Source of the DNA: Mucilaginibacter sp. L196
GTDB lineage: Bacteria > Bacteroidota > Bacteroidia > Sphingobacteriales > Sphingobacteriaceae
DNA length: 64,000 nucleotides
Assembly: GCF_009765905.1 (NCBI RefSeq)
Contig: NZ_LMUO01000009.1
Span: 411,941-475,940, forward strand
Direction: 5' to 3'
Positions 49,651 through 58,596 of this stretch are shown here, piece by piece (the stretch's first letter is position 1; each line of letters opens with the position of its first letter). A program made the position numbers and the translations under genes. The notes under the pieces were generated by a model. That model was given only the letters and a program-made list of their open reading frames with translations. It ran no database searches and was not told where the DNA came from.

Positions 49651-50721
49651 TTAGAACAAATCCGTCTGCTTACCACCTTTAGGTGTAAACAAAGTATAAT
49701 CAAACGGCGGCATCTCTCTTCCTGAAAGAAAGCGGACACAAGCCATCCGATATAGTTGATGTATTGATTCCGCCACAGGCCCCTCGCCGCTTATCCTGCG
49801 GCCAAACTCACTATCGTTAAGCTTGCCATCGTGGCAGGACTTAATCATGTTCAGCACCTTCTCCGCACGGTCAGGAAAAGCTTTGTATATCCAGTCGTTG
49901 AATATCTCAGCAATGCTGCCATTCAGCCTTACAATAGTAAAGCCTGCAGCTAAAGCACCTCTGTCTGCAGCGGCTTTAATAATGTTCGGTACTTCCTCGC
50001 TGTTCAATCCGGGGATGATTGGTGCTGCCATCACTCTAACCGGCACACCAATTTCAGTTAACTTTTGAATTACTGCCAGCCTCCCTGTCGCGGTTACCGT
50101 ACGAGGCTCTAATTTTTGCCGTAAAGATTCATTTAGCGAAGTGATAGACATATTTACATGCACAAGGTTCATCGCGGCTAATTCGGTTAAAATATCCAAA
50201 TCACGCAGTATCACATTGTTTTTGGTGATGACGCTCACCGGGTTTCGGTACTTCAAAAACACTTGTAGCAGCGAGCGGGTTATCTTCAGCTTACGCTCTA
50301 TCGGCTGATAACAATCTGTATTGCCTGACAGCAATATGCAAACCGGCTTATAGTTCTTCTTATTAAAGTACTGTTCCAGCAATTCGGCGGCATTGCGTTT
50401 TACAATTATCTTCCGCTCAAAGTCGAGCCCAGCGCTAAAGCCATAATACTCGTGCGTGTTGCGGGCATAACAATAAATGCAACCATGCTCGCAACCCTGG
50501 TAGGGGTTAATGGAGAACATGTGACTTAGGTCAGGACTTTTTGATTCGCTTACTATCTTTTTAGGGTTCTCCTCAAAAAGCTGGGTCGCAATGTTTTCAA
50601 GCAGCGGTTCATCCAGTCCTTCAATATGCTCACGCACATATTTGTTTTTGATGAACTTGTTATGCGTGTTAACCTGGGCACCTCTCCCCTTAAAAAACTC
50701 CTCATTATCCTCGTGCGACAT
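49651..50721 (-). CDS. PA0069-type radical SAM protein
   Basis: A 356-aa radical SAM enzyme of the PA0069/Rv2578c group, close to spore-photoproduct-lyase-like proteins. The cluster motif is GCEHGCIYCYAR (CxxxCxxC, about residues 76-84), preceded by SINPYQ. ILLSGNTDCYQP and SITKNNVILRD are further family blocks. The reaction is unknown. It is a single-gene unit on the minus strand followed by a small membrane-peptide gene. Confidence 0.92.
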   Translation of the reverse strand: MSHEDNEEFFKGRGAQVNTHNKFIKNKYVREHIEGLDEPLLENIATQLFEENPKKIVSESKSPDLSHMFSINPYQGCEHGCIYCYARNTHEYYGFSAGLDFERKIIVKRNAAELLEQYFNKKNYKPVCILLSGNTDCYQPIERKLKITRSLLQVFLKYRNPVSVITKNNVILRDLDILTELAAMNLVHVNMSITSLNESLRQKLEPRTVTATGRLAVIQKLTEIGVPVRVMAAPIIPGLNSEEVPNIIKAAADRGALAAGFTIVRLNGSIAEIFNDWIYKAFPDRAEKVLNMIKSCHDGKLNDSEFGRRISGEGPVAESIHQLYRMACVRFLSGREMPPFDYTLFTPKGGKQTDLF

Positions 50722-51075
50722 AAAACAAAATTGCTAATATTTTTAGTAAATTACAATATGAGTATGATAAATATTTATCAAGATTTTTGAGGGGAGATCA
50801 TAGTTGTTCGGAAGATTATCTAATCTGAATTATACTTCAATACGTTATGTATAAAGGGTGTCATGCTGAGGCCCCTTAGCTGTTCGAAGTTTCCAACTTC
50901 GGACGACTATGACTGTAGTCTCAGACTACAGTCATAATTTCTTCGTAGACTTTAGTCTATGAAGAGCGTTAATTTGCGCAGAGGCCCGCCCATATACATG
51001 CTTCGACTACGCTTAGCATGACCCTTTCTTGATCTTCCAAACACCTGCAGGAGAGACGAATCAAAACACAAAACT
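50722..51075. other. 354-base gap with a nested repeat
   Basis: The first 130 bases are AT-rich with nothing recognised. From 50856 to 51023 a composite palindromic element occupies the gap. The last 50 bases before the ATG at 51076 hold no clear promoter. Confidence 0.6.
50856..51023. repeat. Nested repeat: three hairpins within TCATGCTGAG arms
   Basis: Outer arms GGGTGTCATGCTGAG (from 50856) and CTTAGCATGACCC (to 51023) enclose the hairpin GAAGT/ACTTC (50886-50900), the 29-base palindrome of TATGACTGTAGTCT with its complement (50908-50936), and CTTCGTAGACT/AGTCTATGAAG (50941-50964). Confidence 0.8.
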
Positions 51076-52188
51076 ATGTTTAACGTTATCACCTATATGC
51101 GCAAATTCCTGCAACGTTTATTAACTAAACGGGTTGTTAGCCTGGCTAATACCTTGTCTTCAAGGCCCGACAGGAAACGCGTGGATGCTGCGCTGAGTGA
51201 GCTATACAAAAATATTACAGACCATCCTGGAGATAAAGGCCAGATCATAAACTTCGACCCTCAAAAAGATAAATTCATCATTCTGTCCGATCAGCATAAA
51301 GGCGCGCGTGATGGTATGGACATTTTTGCCAAAGCGGCTAAAAACTATTTGGCTGCGCTGGATCATTATCATAAAAATGAATTCTTCTACATCAATTTAG
51401 GTGATAGCGAAGAACTTTGGGAAAATCTGTTCATCACCGTAAAGCGACATAACAAGGCCACGTTCGAAAAGGAGAAACTTTTTCTGCATCGTAAGACATT
51501 TATTAAAATATTTGGCAATCATGACTTGTACTGGGCCAATGATCCGCTGGCGCCGGTTAGTTTGTTGCAGATATATGGCGAACGCGTGAAAATTTATGAA
51601 GGTGCTATCCTTCAAACTAAAATAAAAGATAAAACACTTTCCATCTACATGACTCATGGTCACCAGGGCGATCTGCAAAGCGACGGTAATTGGTTCAGCA
51701 AATGGTTTGTTTCTGATGTTTGGGCGCCTTTCCAGTCGTACCTGCGGATTAACCCCAATACACCCGCTAATAACGATGATTTAAAAACTGCCCATAACCG
51801 TATGATGTATCAATGGAGCTCGAAACGAAAAAATACACTATTGATTACCGGGCATACCCATCAACCTGTTTTTAAATCGTTTACCCATATCGAAAAACTA
51901 TACAACGAACTGGGATTAGCTGAAAAAGCAAATGATAAAAATGCGATAACTGATTTGCAGAAGCAAATTGGCAAACGGAAAAGTAAAGGGGATAAATTAC
52001 CCGATTTTACCGGATACCTGGATACCTATTTTAATAGCGGATGTTGTTGTTTTGATGACGGGGATATTACCGGGATAGAAATTGCAGATGGCTGCATCAG
52101 GCTGATAAAATGGCGTTACATACATGGAAAGGAAAGTGAAAGAGTTATTTTAGAAGAAAGTAAGCTTGAAGACCTGAAAATTATGTAG
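51076..52188 (+). CDS. Calcineurin-like metallophosphoesterase
   Basis: A 370-aa phosphoesterase unrelated at length to the one at 47871. Motifs: ILSDQHKG (about 74), INLGDSEELWE (about 110), FGNHDLYW (about 147), MTHGHQGD (about 195) and ITGHTHQPVF (about 258). The order and spacing are those of the calcineurin fold. No membrane segment or signal peptide is present. UDP-diacylglucosamine hydrolase-type activity is possible but unproven. The next gene starts 68 bases downstream. Confidence 0.88.
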   Translation: MFNVITYMRKFLQRLLTKRVVSLANTLSSRPDRKRVDAALSELYKNITDHPGDKGQIINFDPQKDKFIILSDQHKGARDGMDIFAKAAKNYLAALDHYHKNEFFYINLGDSEELWENLFITVKRHNKATFEKEKLFLHRKTFIKIFGNHDLYWANDPLAPVSLLQIYGERVKIYEGAILQTKIKDKTLSIYMTHGHQGDLQSDGNWFSKWFVSDVWAPFQSYLRINPNTPANNDDLKTAHNRMMYQWSSKRKNTLLITGHTHQPVFKSFTHIEKLYNELGLAEKANDKNAITDLQKQIGKRKSKGDKLPDFTGYLDTYFNSGCCCFDDGDITGIEIADGCIRLIKWRYIHGKESERVILEESKLEDLKIM

Positions 52189-52256
52189 CCACGTATAGCT
52201 ATATCCCTTATTATTTGTAAAATTACCTAACTTTATAATTCACGTTTGCACCCCTT

Positions 52257-53999
52257 ATGCTCAATCATATACTGGCGGCTTTAAATGATTATGCCTTTGC
52301 CCTTAATCAGGATGAAGGTAATTACTCGTATATAAGTAGCAATATAGCCGATCTTTCAGGCTATGAGCCTATTAAGTTTGAGAATAACGCATCCTTGTGG
52401 TTTAGTCTTATCGATCCGCGGGATATTAAAAAGGTTGAAGACTTATATGACAAGCCATTAGATAACGATAAATCAACCAGTATAACCTATCGCATTACTA
52501 CTGCCGAAGGAAAAACCAAGTGGATAAACGAGAAGCGATGTTTATATACAGAGGAACATGGAGGAAATGTTTTACTGAGCATTATTAAAGATCTGGAGCG
52601 TGAAGATGAGGATCGATACAATAAGGAAGAAGCTATAAGCGGTTACGGAATATTATTTGATAATAACCCGAACCCTATGTGGATATATGAAGTGTCCTCG
52701 CTTAGGTTTTTAAAAGTAAATGGTGCTGCTATCAGAACCTACGGTTATAGTGAAGCAGAGTTTTTAACCATGACTATTCAGGATATTCGCCCTAAAGCGG
52801 ATCAAAAGGCGCTGAATGATTTTTTGCAGGACAGGGGCGTTGCCGAAGCTAAATTTGTAGGGTATAGCAATTCGGGCATCTGGCGGCATTTAACCAAAAG
52901 CGGCGAACTGATACATGCTGAAATGTATGGCGATACCATTCAATACAAACATTATGATTGCCGCTTAACAGTTGCCACAAATGTTACCGAAAGGCTTTAT
53001 TACCAGGAAGAAGCAAAAATACGTGAGCAGTTCCTTAACTCACTTATAGATTCGCAAACAAATTTTTTAGTGCGGATAAATATGGCCGGAGAATATACGT
53101 TTGTTAATAAGCGTTTTATGAAGATTCTTGGGTACAATAAAGTCGATATTATCGGTAAACATTTTAGTACTACCGCTCTGCCCGAAGAAGTTTATTTATG
53201 TGAAGAAGCTTTTTATACCTGCATTAATAACCCGGGTAAAATAATTCATCTCATCCATAAAAAACCGGATGTTAATGGCAATTTGCATGATGTGGAATGG
53301 GAGTTTATTGCGGTTACCAATGAAAGTAAGGAAGTTACCGGTATACAGGGGGTGGGGCAGGATATAACCGATAAAATAAACAACCAAAAAGAAATAAGCT
53401 GGACGAAAAAGAGCCTGGAGGCTATTATCAATAATACGGAAGATCTGATCTGGTCTGTAGATCGTAACTTTGGCTATTTATATTTGAACCAGTCATATAA
53501 AAATACAATTAGCGCGCAAACAGGAGCAGAGCCGCAACCTGGAGATAGCGCAATGCATACTGTTTTTGGTGATGAAGTTTTAACAAAATGGAAGGAACAT
53601 TATGCCAGGGGTTTCAATGGAGAGTCTTTTGTTGTTGAAGAAGAGCTCTTGGATCCGAATACAGGCAAATCGGTTTTTCACGAAACAAGTTTTAACCCAA
53701 TATTTGATGCTGAAGGTAAAATAACAGGTATGGGGTGTTTTGCACGAAATATTACCGAGCGGATTAATACCAGTAAATCAATAATTGATCAAAATGAGCG
53801 CCTGCGGAATATTGCATCGTTAAGCTCACATGAATTACGCCGCCCAGTGGCAACCATGCTCGGCCTCCTTAATATTATTGACATGGAAAACTTTAGCAGT
53901 CCCGAGAATATCGAAATAATTAATCACCTGCTGGTTGTTGGTAACGAGATAGACGATGTTATACGCCTTATAGTTAACAAAACCTTTATAAGTGAATAA
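52257..53999 (+). CDS. Multi-PAS protein ending in a DHp domain without ATPase
   Basis: A 580-aa protein with four PAS/PAC modules (about 5-115, 128-245, 262-372, 388-505). It then has a dimerisation and phosphoacceptor helix pair with His525 in SSHELRRP and ends at TFISE, about 55 residues after the His. No N, G1 or G2 box exists, so it cannot phosphorylate itself. It may be phosphorylated by another kinase, may form mixed dimers or may be a signalling adaptor. The stop codon is intact and pfkA follows convergently five bases later. Confidence 0.88.
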   Translation: MLNHILAALNDYAFALNQDEGNYSYISSNIADLSGYEPIKFENNASLWFSLIDPRDIKKVEDLYDKPLDNDKSTSITYRITTAEGKTKWINEKRCLYTEEHGGNVLLSIIKDLEREDEDRYNKEEAISGYGILFDNNPNPMWIYEVSSLRFLKVNGAAIRTYGYSEAEFLTMTIQDIRPKADQKALNDFLQDRGVAEAKFVGYSNSGIWRHLTKSGELIHAEMYGDTIQYKHYDCRLTVATNVTERLYYQEEAKIREQFLNSLIDSQTNFLVRINMAGEYTFVNKRFMKILGYNKVDIIGKHFSTTALPEEVYLCEEAFYTCINNPGKIIHLIHKKPDVNGNLHDVEWEFIAVTNESKEVTGIQGVGQDITDKINNQKEISWTKKSLEAIINNTEDLIWSVDRNFGYLYLNQSYKNTISAQTGAEPQPGDSAMHTVFGDEVLTKWKEHYARGFNGESFVVEEELLDPNTGKSVFHETSFNPIFDAEGKITGMGCFARNITERINTSKSIIDQNERLRNIASLSSHELRRPVATMLGLLNIIDMENFSSPENIEIINHLLVVGNEIDDVIRLIVNKTFISE

Positions 54000-54004
54000 A
54001 ACGC

Positions 54005-54982
54005 TTATAGCGATAGTATCTCCACAATTTTCAGGAAATTATTACTGATCTCGTGATCATGTTTAATGGCATGCTCAAACGGCGTGTATGAAATTTCGTT
54101 GTGAATAACGCCAATCATTTCATTACGGTGCCCGTCTCTTAATGCTTCAACAGCGGCTACACCCACACGGCTCGCTAATACACGGTCCATACAAGTTGGT
54201 TTGCCACCACGTTGTATATGCCCCAGTATGGAAACCCTGGTATCATAATGCGGGAAACGTTCGGTAACTATTCTTCCTATTTCAAAAGCGCCACCGGCAT
54301 CATCACCTTCAGCCGCTATAACAATCCTTGATGTTTTGTCTTTACGGCCATTCTCCAGCCTGTCAAGCAAGCCTGCCATGCCGTTTTTATTTTCAGGGAT
54401 CAATATCGCCTCTGCACCTGCCGCAATACCCGTCCTCAAAGCAATCAAGCCTGAATCACGGCCCATCACCTCAACAATAAACAATCTATCGTGCGATTCT
54501 GCTGTATCCCTGATCTTATCCACCGCATTAACTACCGTATTTATAGCAGTATCGTAGCCAATGGTAAAGTCAGTGCCCATTAAATCATTGTCAATGGTTC
54601 CCGGCAGGCCAACAATAGGTATATCATACTCATGCCCGAAGATTTTAGCACCTGTAAATGTACCATCGCCGCCAATGGCAACAAGGGCATCAATATTATT
54701 CTTTTTTAAATTATCATAAGCGAGTTTGCGGCCTTCAGGAGTTCTGAACGCATCGCAACGTGCAGTTTTTAAAATAGTACCGCCACGCTGAACAATGTTG
54801 GAAACAGATTTACGGTTCATCTTGAACATATCGTTCCTAACCATTCCTTCGTAGCCACGTAATATGCCCGTAACTTCAATATCATAGTATAATGCTGAAC
54901 GTACAACTGCCCTAATGGCAGCATTCATGCCCGGCGCATCGCCGCCTGATGTGTATAATCCTATATTTTTAATCTGCGTCAT
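54005..54982 (-). CDS. pfkA: ATP-dependent 6-phosphofructokinase
   Basis: It phosphorylates fructose 6-phosphate to fructose 1,6-bisphosphate, the committed step of glycolysis. It is 325 aa. TSGGDAPGMNAAIRAVVR (about 12-29), IGGDGTFTGA (about 101-110) and LPGTIDNDL (about 124-132, with the catalytic Asp) are present. The Gly104-type residue in GGDGT indicates ATP use rather than pyrophosphate. It is a single-gene unit. Confidence 0.96.
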   Translation of the reverse strand: MTQIKNIGLYTSGGDAPGMNAAIRAVVRSALYYDIEVTGILRGYEGMVRNDMFKMNRKSVSNIVQRGGTILKTARCDAFRTPEGRKLAYDNLKKNNIDALVAIGGDGTFTGAKIFGHEYDIPIVGLPGTIDNDLMGTDFTIGYDTAINTVVNAVDKIRDTAESHDRLFIVEVMGRDSGLIALRTGIAAGAEAILIPENKNGMAGLLDRLENGRKDKTSRIVIAAEGDDAGGAFEIGRIVTERFPHYDTRVSILGHIQRGGKPTCMDRVLASRVGVAAVEALRDGHRNEMIGVIHNEISYTPFEHAIKHDHEISNNFLKIVEILSL

Positions 54983-55128
54983 TTTAAAAAGGGCGCTGTT
55001 GAGCGTTAAATAATCAATCTGCGGTTTTATAAGCTATGGTTAAACCACAATCTATAAATCGGGCGAATTTACATTAAATTTTTGTGAGCGCGTTTTGTTT
55101 TTTAAACTTAACGTGAGTTTGGGGTGCT

Positions 55129-56841
55129 TTATTTTTTGTAAGCCGCAATACCCGATTCTAAAAATTTATTATAATCAGCTATATCATAATCTGCAGGGGA
55201 TGGATTGATAGTAGCGCCGTTCTTGTCAGTAAGCAAATTGCCATCACTATCCAGCATCACATAAAATGGCTGGGAATTTGAATTGAAGCGGCTTGCTTCC
55301 AAATCGCTCCATTTGCCACCCAGATTGGTGATAGTTTTACCGCTGTAGGTAGATACAAATTGTTCGCTGGCTGGTAATGCCGCTTTATCATCTACCACTA
55401 ATTGCAGCAGTACAAAATCATTTTTCAGGTGATTGAAAACTTGCGGATTGCTCCAAACATTAGCTTCCATCTTACGGCAGTTAACACAATTAAAACCTGT
55501 AAAGTCTATCAAAATCGGTTTGTGTATTTTTTTTGATTCCTGCAAAGCCTGGTCATAATCATACCATGCATCTAGTCCGCGTGTTTTTATACGGTCATAG
55601 TTACCGGCGTATTTCCTGTTTTTTACAGATGCGGTATCCGCAGGTCCGCCAGAGTTACCGCCCGGTGATTGTGAAAGATCAAAATCCTGCGTAGCTATCG
55701 GAGGTAAAAACGCGCTGATGGATTTTAATGGCGCACCCCATAAACCCGGTATCATATAAACAACAAACGCGAATACGATGATAGATAAAAATGCTCTTGG
55801 TACTGATAAATAAGACGTATCACTATCATGCGAAAATTTGATCTTGCCGATCAGATACAAACCCATCATCAAGCCAATCGCTATCCACAATGATAAAAAT
55901 ATCTCGCGGTCAAACCAGTTCCAATGGTAGGCTAAGTCAACGTTTGAAAGGAATTTAAGGGCAAAAGCCAATTCCAAAAAGCCCAGTATTACCTTAACGC
56001 TATTTAACCAACCGCCCGATTTTGGCAGGCTTTTCATGGCTGATGGGAACAGTGCAAATATTGTGAACGGCAATGCCAATGCTACCGAAAAACCAAGCAT
56101 ACCAATTGCTGGCCCAAGGCGATCACCTTTTGATGCGGCATCAACCAGTAACGTTCCAATAATTGGACCTGTACAGGAGAATGATACCACAACCAAAGTT
56201 GCAGCCATAAAAAATATACCGGCAGATCCACCTTTATCGGCATTAGCATCCAGCTTATTGCCTAACGAGCTTGGTAAAGTGATCTCGAATGCCCCCAAAA
56301 ATGATATGCCAAAAACAACCAGTAATAAGAAAAAGAACAGGTTAAAAATGCCGTTAGTAGCCAGCGCGTTCAATGCGTCTGATCCAAATACGATCGATAT
56401 GATCATACCCAGCGCCACATAGATTACAATAATTGACAAGCCATATATACAGGATTGCAAAATACCCTTAGCCCTCGATCCTGCTTTTTTAGTGAAAAAG
56501 CTAACAGTTAACGGTAAAAGGGGATAGATGCAAGGCATTAAAACCGCGGTGAATCCACCCAAAAGTCCGGCTAAAAAAATGGCCCAAAGTGTTTTTGGTT
56601 TTTCTGTATTAGCAGTTTTATTTATGGTGGGTGGTTTAGCTTTTGCTAATTTGGCTTGTGCCTGTTTTCTGGCAGCCATGCTATCGGCAGCGGTGGGTAT
56701 GCTGGTAAACTGTACATCGCTTGATGATGCGGTATCAGCGGTTTTGGCGTAAACGTTAGCTTGTGTGGTTAAAAAAAACGCAACCGCAAGGCAAGCCATT
56801 AATATAAACCTGATCGCAAATCTGTTCTTGGAAAATTTCAT
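55129..56841 (-). CDS. DsbD-like thiol:disulfide interchange protein (membrane and thioredoxin domains)
   Basis: A 570-aa protein that passes electrons from cytoplasmic thioredoxin to the periplasm. An N-terminal signal or anchor (about 10-30) is followed by eight or nine membrane helices (about 85-375) with the redox Cys in LMPCIYPLLP and SCTGPIIGT, and a C-terminal thioredoxin-like domain with FTGFNCVNCRK (CxxC about 480-483). The periplasmic DsbD alpha domain is absent here and is encoded by the next gene upstream (56860-57315), so this is a split DsbD. Confidence 0.93.
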   Translation of the reverse strand: MKFSKNRFAIRFILMACLAVAFFLTTQANVYAKTADTASSSDVQFTSIPTAADSMAARKQAQAKLAKAKPPTINKTANTEKPKTLWAIFLAGLLGGFTAVLMPCIYPLLPLTVSFFTKKAGSRAKGILQSCIYGLSIIVIYVALGMIISIVFGSDALNALATNGIFNLFFFLLLVVFGISFLGAFEITLPSSLGNKLDANADKGGSAGIFFMAATLVVVSFSCTGPIIGTLLVDAASKGDRLGPAIGMLGFSVALALPFTIFALFPSAMKSLPKSGGWLNSVKVILGFLELAFALKFLSNVDLAYHWNWFDREIFLSLWIAIGLMMGLYLIGKIKFSHDSDTSYLSVPRAFLSIIVFAFVVYMIPGLWGAPLKSISAFLPPIATQDFDLSQSPGGNSGGPADTASVKNRKYAGNYDRIKTRGLDAWYDYDQALQESKKIHKPILIDFTGFNCVNCRKMEANVWSNPQVFNHLKNDFVLLQLVVDDKAALPASEQFVSTYSGKTITNLGGKWSDLEASRFNSNSQPFYVMLDSDGNLLTDKNGATINPSPADYDIADYNKFLESGIAAYKK

Positions 56842-56859
56842 CTTTTCAGCCGGATATAA

Positions 56860-57315
56860 TTATTTAGCGTTGATTGGGATAGAGAAATCAACATCATCCG
56901 GTGGAAGGCACTTGCGATCGTTGCAAGTCATGTATTCTAAACTGCCTTTAACAACGGTTGCTCCCGGTGTTTTCAATTTTATTTTTTGTTGGAAGGTTAC
57001 TGTCTTTTCAAAATAGCTTACATCAATACCAAAAGCTTTTTCAAATTTGGTAGCGGGTGTTGGTTCTGATGCTTTGCCAAGCAGTGCATAATCCTTAGAT
57101 GCAGGGAAGGTGAACGAGGTTTTAACCGGGCCACCATCTTTTTGATTAATAGAATAGATGTGCCACTCAGGTTCAATTGTAGCCCTGATAAAAACTACCG
57201 CTTCGGTAGCACTGATCCTTTTCGCGGCGTAAGCCCATTTTACAGGCGCTTCAATTTGCGCGAATGCGCTTGTGCCCATCACCAATACAAATGCCAACAA
57301 TAATAACTTCTTCAT
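56860..57315 (-). CDS. Separate DsbD N-terminal (alpha)-domain protein
   Basis: A 151-aa exported protein with a signal peptide (MKKLLLLAFVLVMGTSAFAQ) and the immunoglobulin-like DsbD N domain. EPEWHIYSINQKDGGP and the redox pair in MTCNDRKCLPP are the family marks. It lies 18 bases upstream of the DsbD-like membrane protein gene, and the two together make the complete reductase. Its periplasmic partners are unknown; cytochrome maturation and DsbC-like proteins are candidates. Confidence 0.9.
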   Translation of the reverse strand: MKKLLLLAFVLVMGTSAFAQIEAPVKWAYAAKRISATEAVVFIRATIEPEWHIYSINQKDGGPVKTSFTFPASKDYALLGKASEPTPATKFEKAFGIDVSYFEKTVTFQQKIKLKTPGATVVKGSLEYMTCNDRKCLPPDDVDFSIPINAK

Positions 57316-57327
57316 TGTAGATCTAAA

Positions 57328-58101
57328 TTATTTATTTAAAAATTCTATTTCTTTAAAATTGAACGTTAATTCTGTTTCAAAACTGTTTTTAACAACCAAA
57401 AGGCCGTTATTTAACACATCTTTAACAACCCCTTCAAAATCACCTGTCGCGCTTCTGAAACGTTTATTCTCTCCCAACCAATATAGTCGGGATAAGTATT
57501 CTTTCCTTACAACATCAACCTGCCCGGCTTTTAATTTAAGATACCATGCTTCAATATGGCTGCAAATGTCTGATAATATCTGCCTTAAATCGTAATCCCG
57601 TTGTAAGATTTGCTTAATTGATGCCGCATTTGGTATACTTTCAGGAAAACTATCCTGGTTTATGTTTAAACCAATGCCAATTATGGAGTGTTTTATCTGG
57701 CTGCCTTGTATGGCATTTTCAATCAGCATGCCGCCAAGTTTCATATCATTGTAATAAATATCATTTGGCCATTTTATTTTTAAGCCCTTGCCAAGCAGTG
57801 GATAAAGTGCATCATACACACCTAAGCTTATGGTACGGGTAAGGTTAAACTGGTCGGATATAGCTAAAAAAGAGGGCTTTAGCAGAATGCTGAATGTTAA
57901 GTTCTTCCCTGCATCGCTATGCCAACGGTTTTGTTGCTGCCCTCGGCCTGCGTATTGGCTTTCTGCCATAATGACCGTTCCCTCAGGCAATGGCTTGGAA
58001 TTTGACAAGGTATTCTTAAGGAAATTGTTGGTGGAGTCAACTTCTTTGAGGATGATTAAATTTTGTCCAACAAATAATCCTGAAATAATGTTATTTTGCA
58101 A
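57328..58101 (-). CDS. birA: Biotin-[acetyl-CoA-carboxylase] ligase
   Basis: It attaches biotin to carrier proteins. It is 257 aa and lacks the N-terminal helix-turn-helix of E. coli BirA, so it is a monofunctional ligase. EVDSTNNFLK, GRGQQQNRWHS (biotinyl-AMP loop), KWPNDIYYN (catalytic Lys) and GIGLNIN are present. The start must be TTG at 58101, since no ATG precedes the conserved N-terminus; it lies against a TATACTTTG box. The gene is divergent from rsfS. Confidence 0.94.
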   Translation of the reverse strand: MQNNIISGLFVGQNLIILKEVDSTNNFLKNTLSNSKPLPEGTVIMAESQYAGRGQQQNRWHSDAGKNLTFSILLKPSFLAISDQFNLTRTISLGVYDALYPLLGKGLKIKWPNDIYYNDMKLGGMLIENAIQGSQIKHSIIGIGLNINQDSFPESIPNAASIKQILQRDYDLRQILSDICSHIEAWYLKLKAGQVDVVRKEYLSRLYWLGENKRFRSATGDFEGVVKDVLNNGLLVVKNSFETELTFNFKEIEFLNK

Positions 58102-58155
58102 AGTATATTAATATAATATTTGTAAATCAAAGTCGTTCAAAACTAACTCTTTTTG

Positions 58156-58530
58156 ATGGTAAAAAGTAAAACGTTAAAGGAATCCGCTTATCTTTCTGAA
58201 CTTGCCATACATGGCATGCAGGAAAAGAAGGGAAATGAGATTGTAAGGTTAGACCTCCGTAATATTTTCAGTTCAGTATCTGATTACTTTGTGATCTGCC
58301 ATGCTGACTCGACTACGCAAGTTAGAGCAATAGCAAACAGTGTTGAGGAAGAGATTTTTAAAGCTACGCAACAGGAGCCCTGGCGCAAGGAAGGGTTGGA
58401 GTATAGTGAATGGATCTTGCTGGATTATATAGATGTTGTTGTACACATTTTTAGGACCGACAAGCGCGAATTTTATGGTGTAGAGGAATTGTGGGGAGAT
58501 GCCGAAATTAAATTTTATAAAAGCGCCTGA
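58156..58530 (+). CDS. rsfS: Ribosomal silencing factor
   Basis: It binds ribosomal protein L14 and blocks subunit joining when nutrients fall. It is 124 aa from the ATG at 58156; a TTG just before it is not needed. The family blocks VRLDLRNIFSSVSDYFVICHADSTTQVRAI, EPWRKEGLEYSEWILLDYIDVVVHIF and REFYGVEELWGDA are all present. It precedes ftsH by 66 bases, an order found in many Bacteroidota. Confidence 0.95.
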   Translation: MVKSKTLKESAYLSELAIHGMQEKKGNEIVRLDLRNIFSSVSDYFVICHADSTTQVRAIANSVEEEIFKATQQEPWRKEGLEYSEWILLDYIDVVVHIFRTDKREFYGVEELWGDAEIKFYKSA

Positions 58531-58575
58531 TAGAATAGCGTTTAAGGCCCCTTTTAAATGTTAAATTGTAAATAG

Positions 58576-58583
58576 TAAGTTTG
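58576..58583 (+). promoter_or_regulatory. -7 box of ftsH
   Basis: TAAGTTTG matches TAnnTTTG and lies 13 bases before the ATG at 58597. A leader of about 8 nt is predicted. Confidence 0.6.
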
Positions 58584-58596
58584 CTGTTGTAAAGAA

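Noticed and set aside
47871..52188. The two metallophosphoesterases as a recent duplication
   Set aside because: They differ in length, N-terminal region and motif wording, so common recent origin is not supported.
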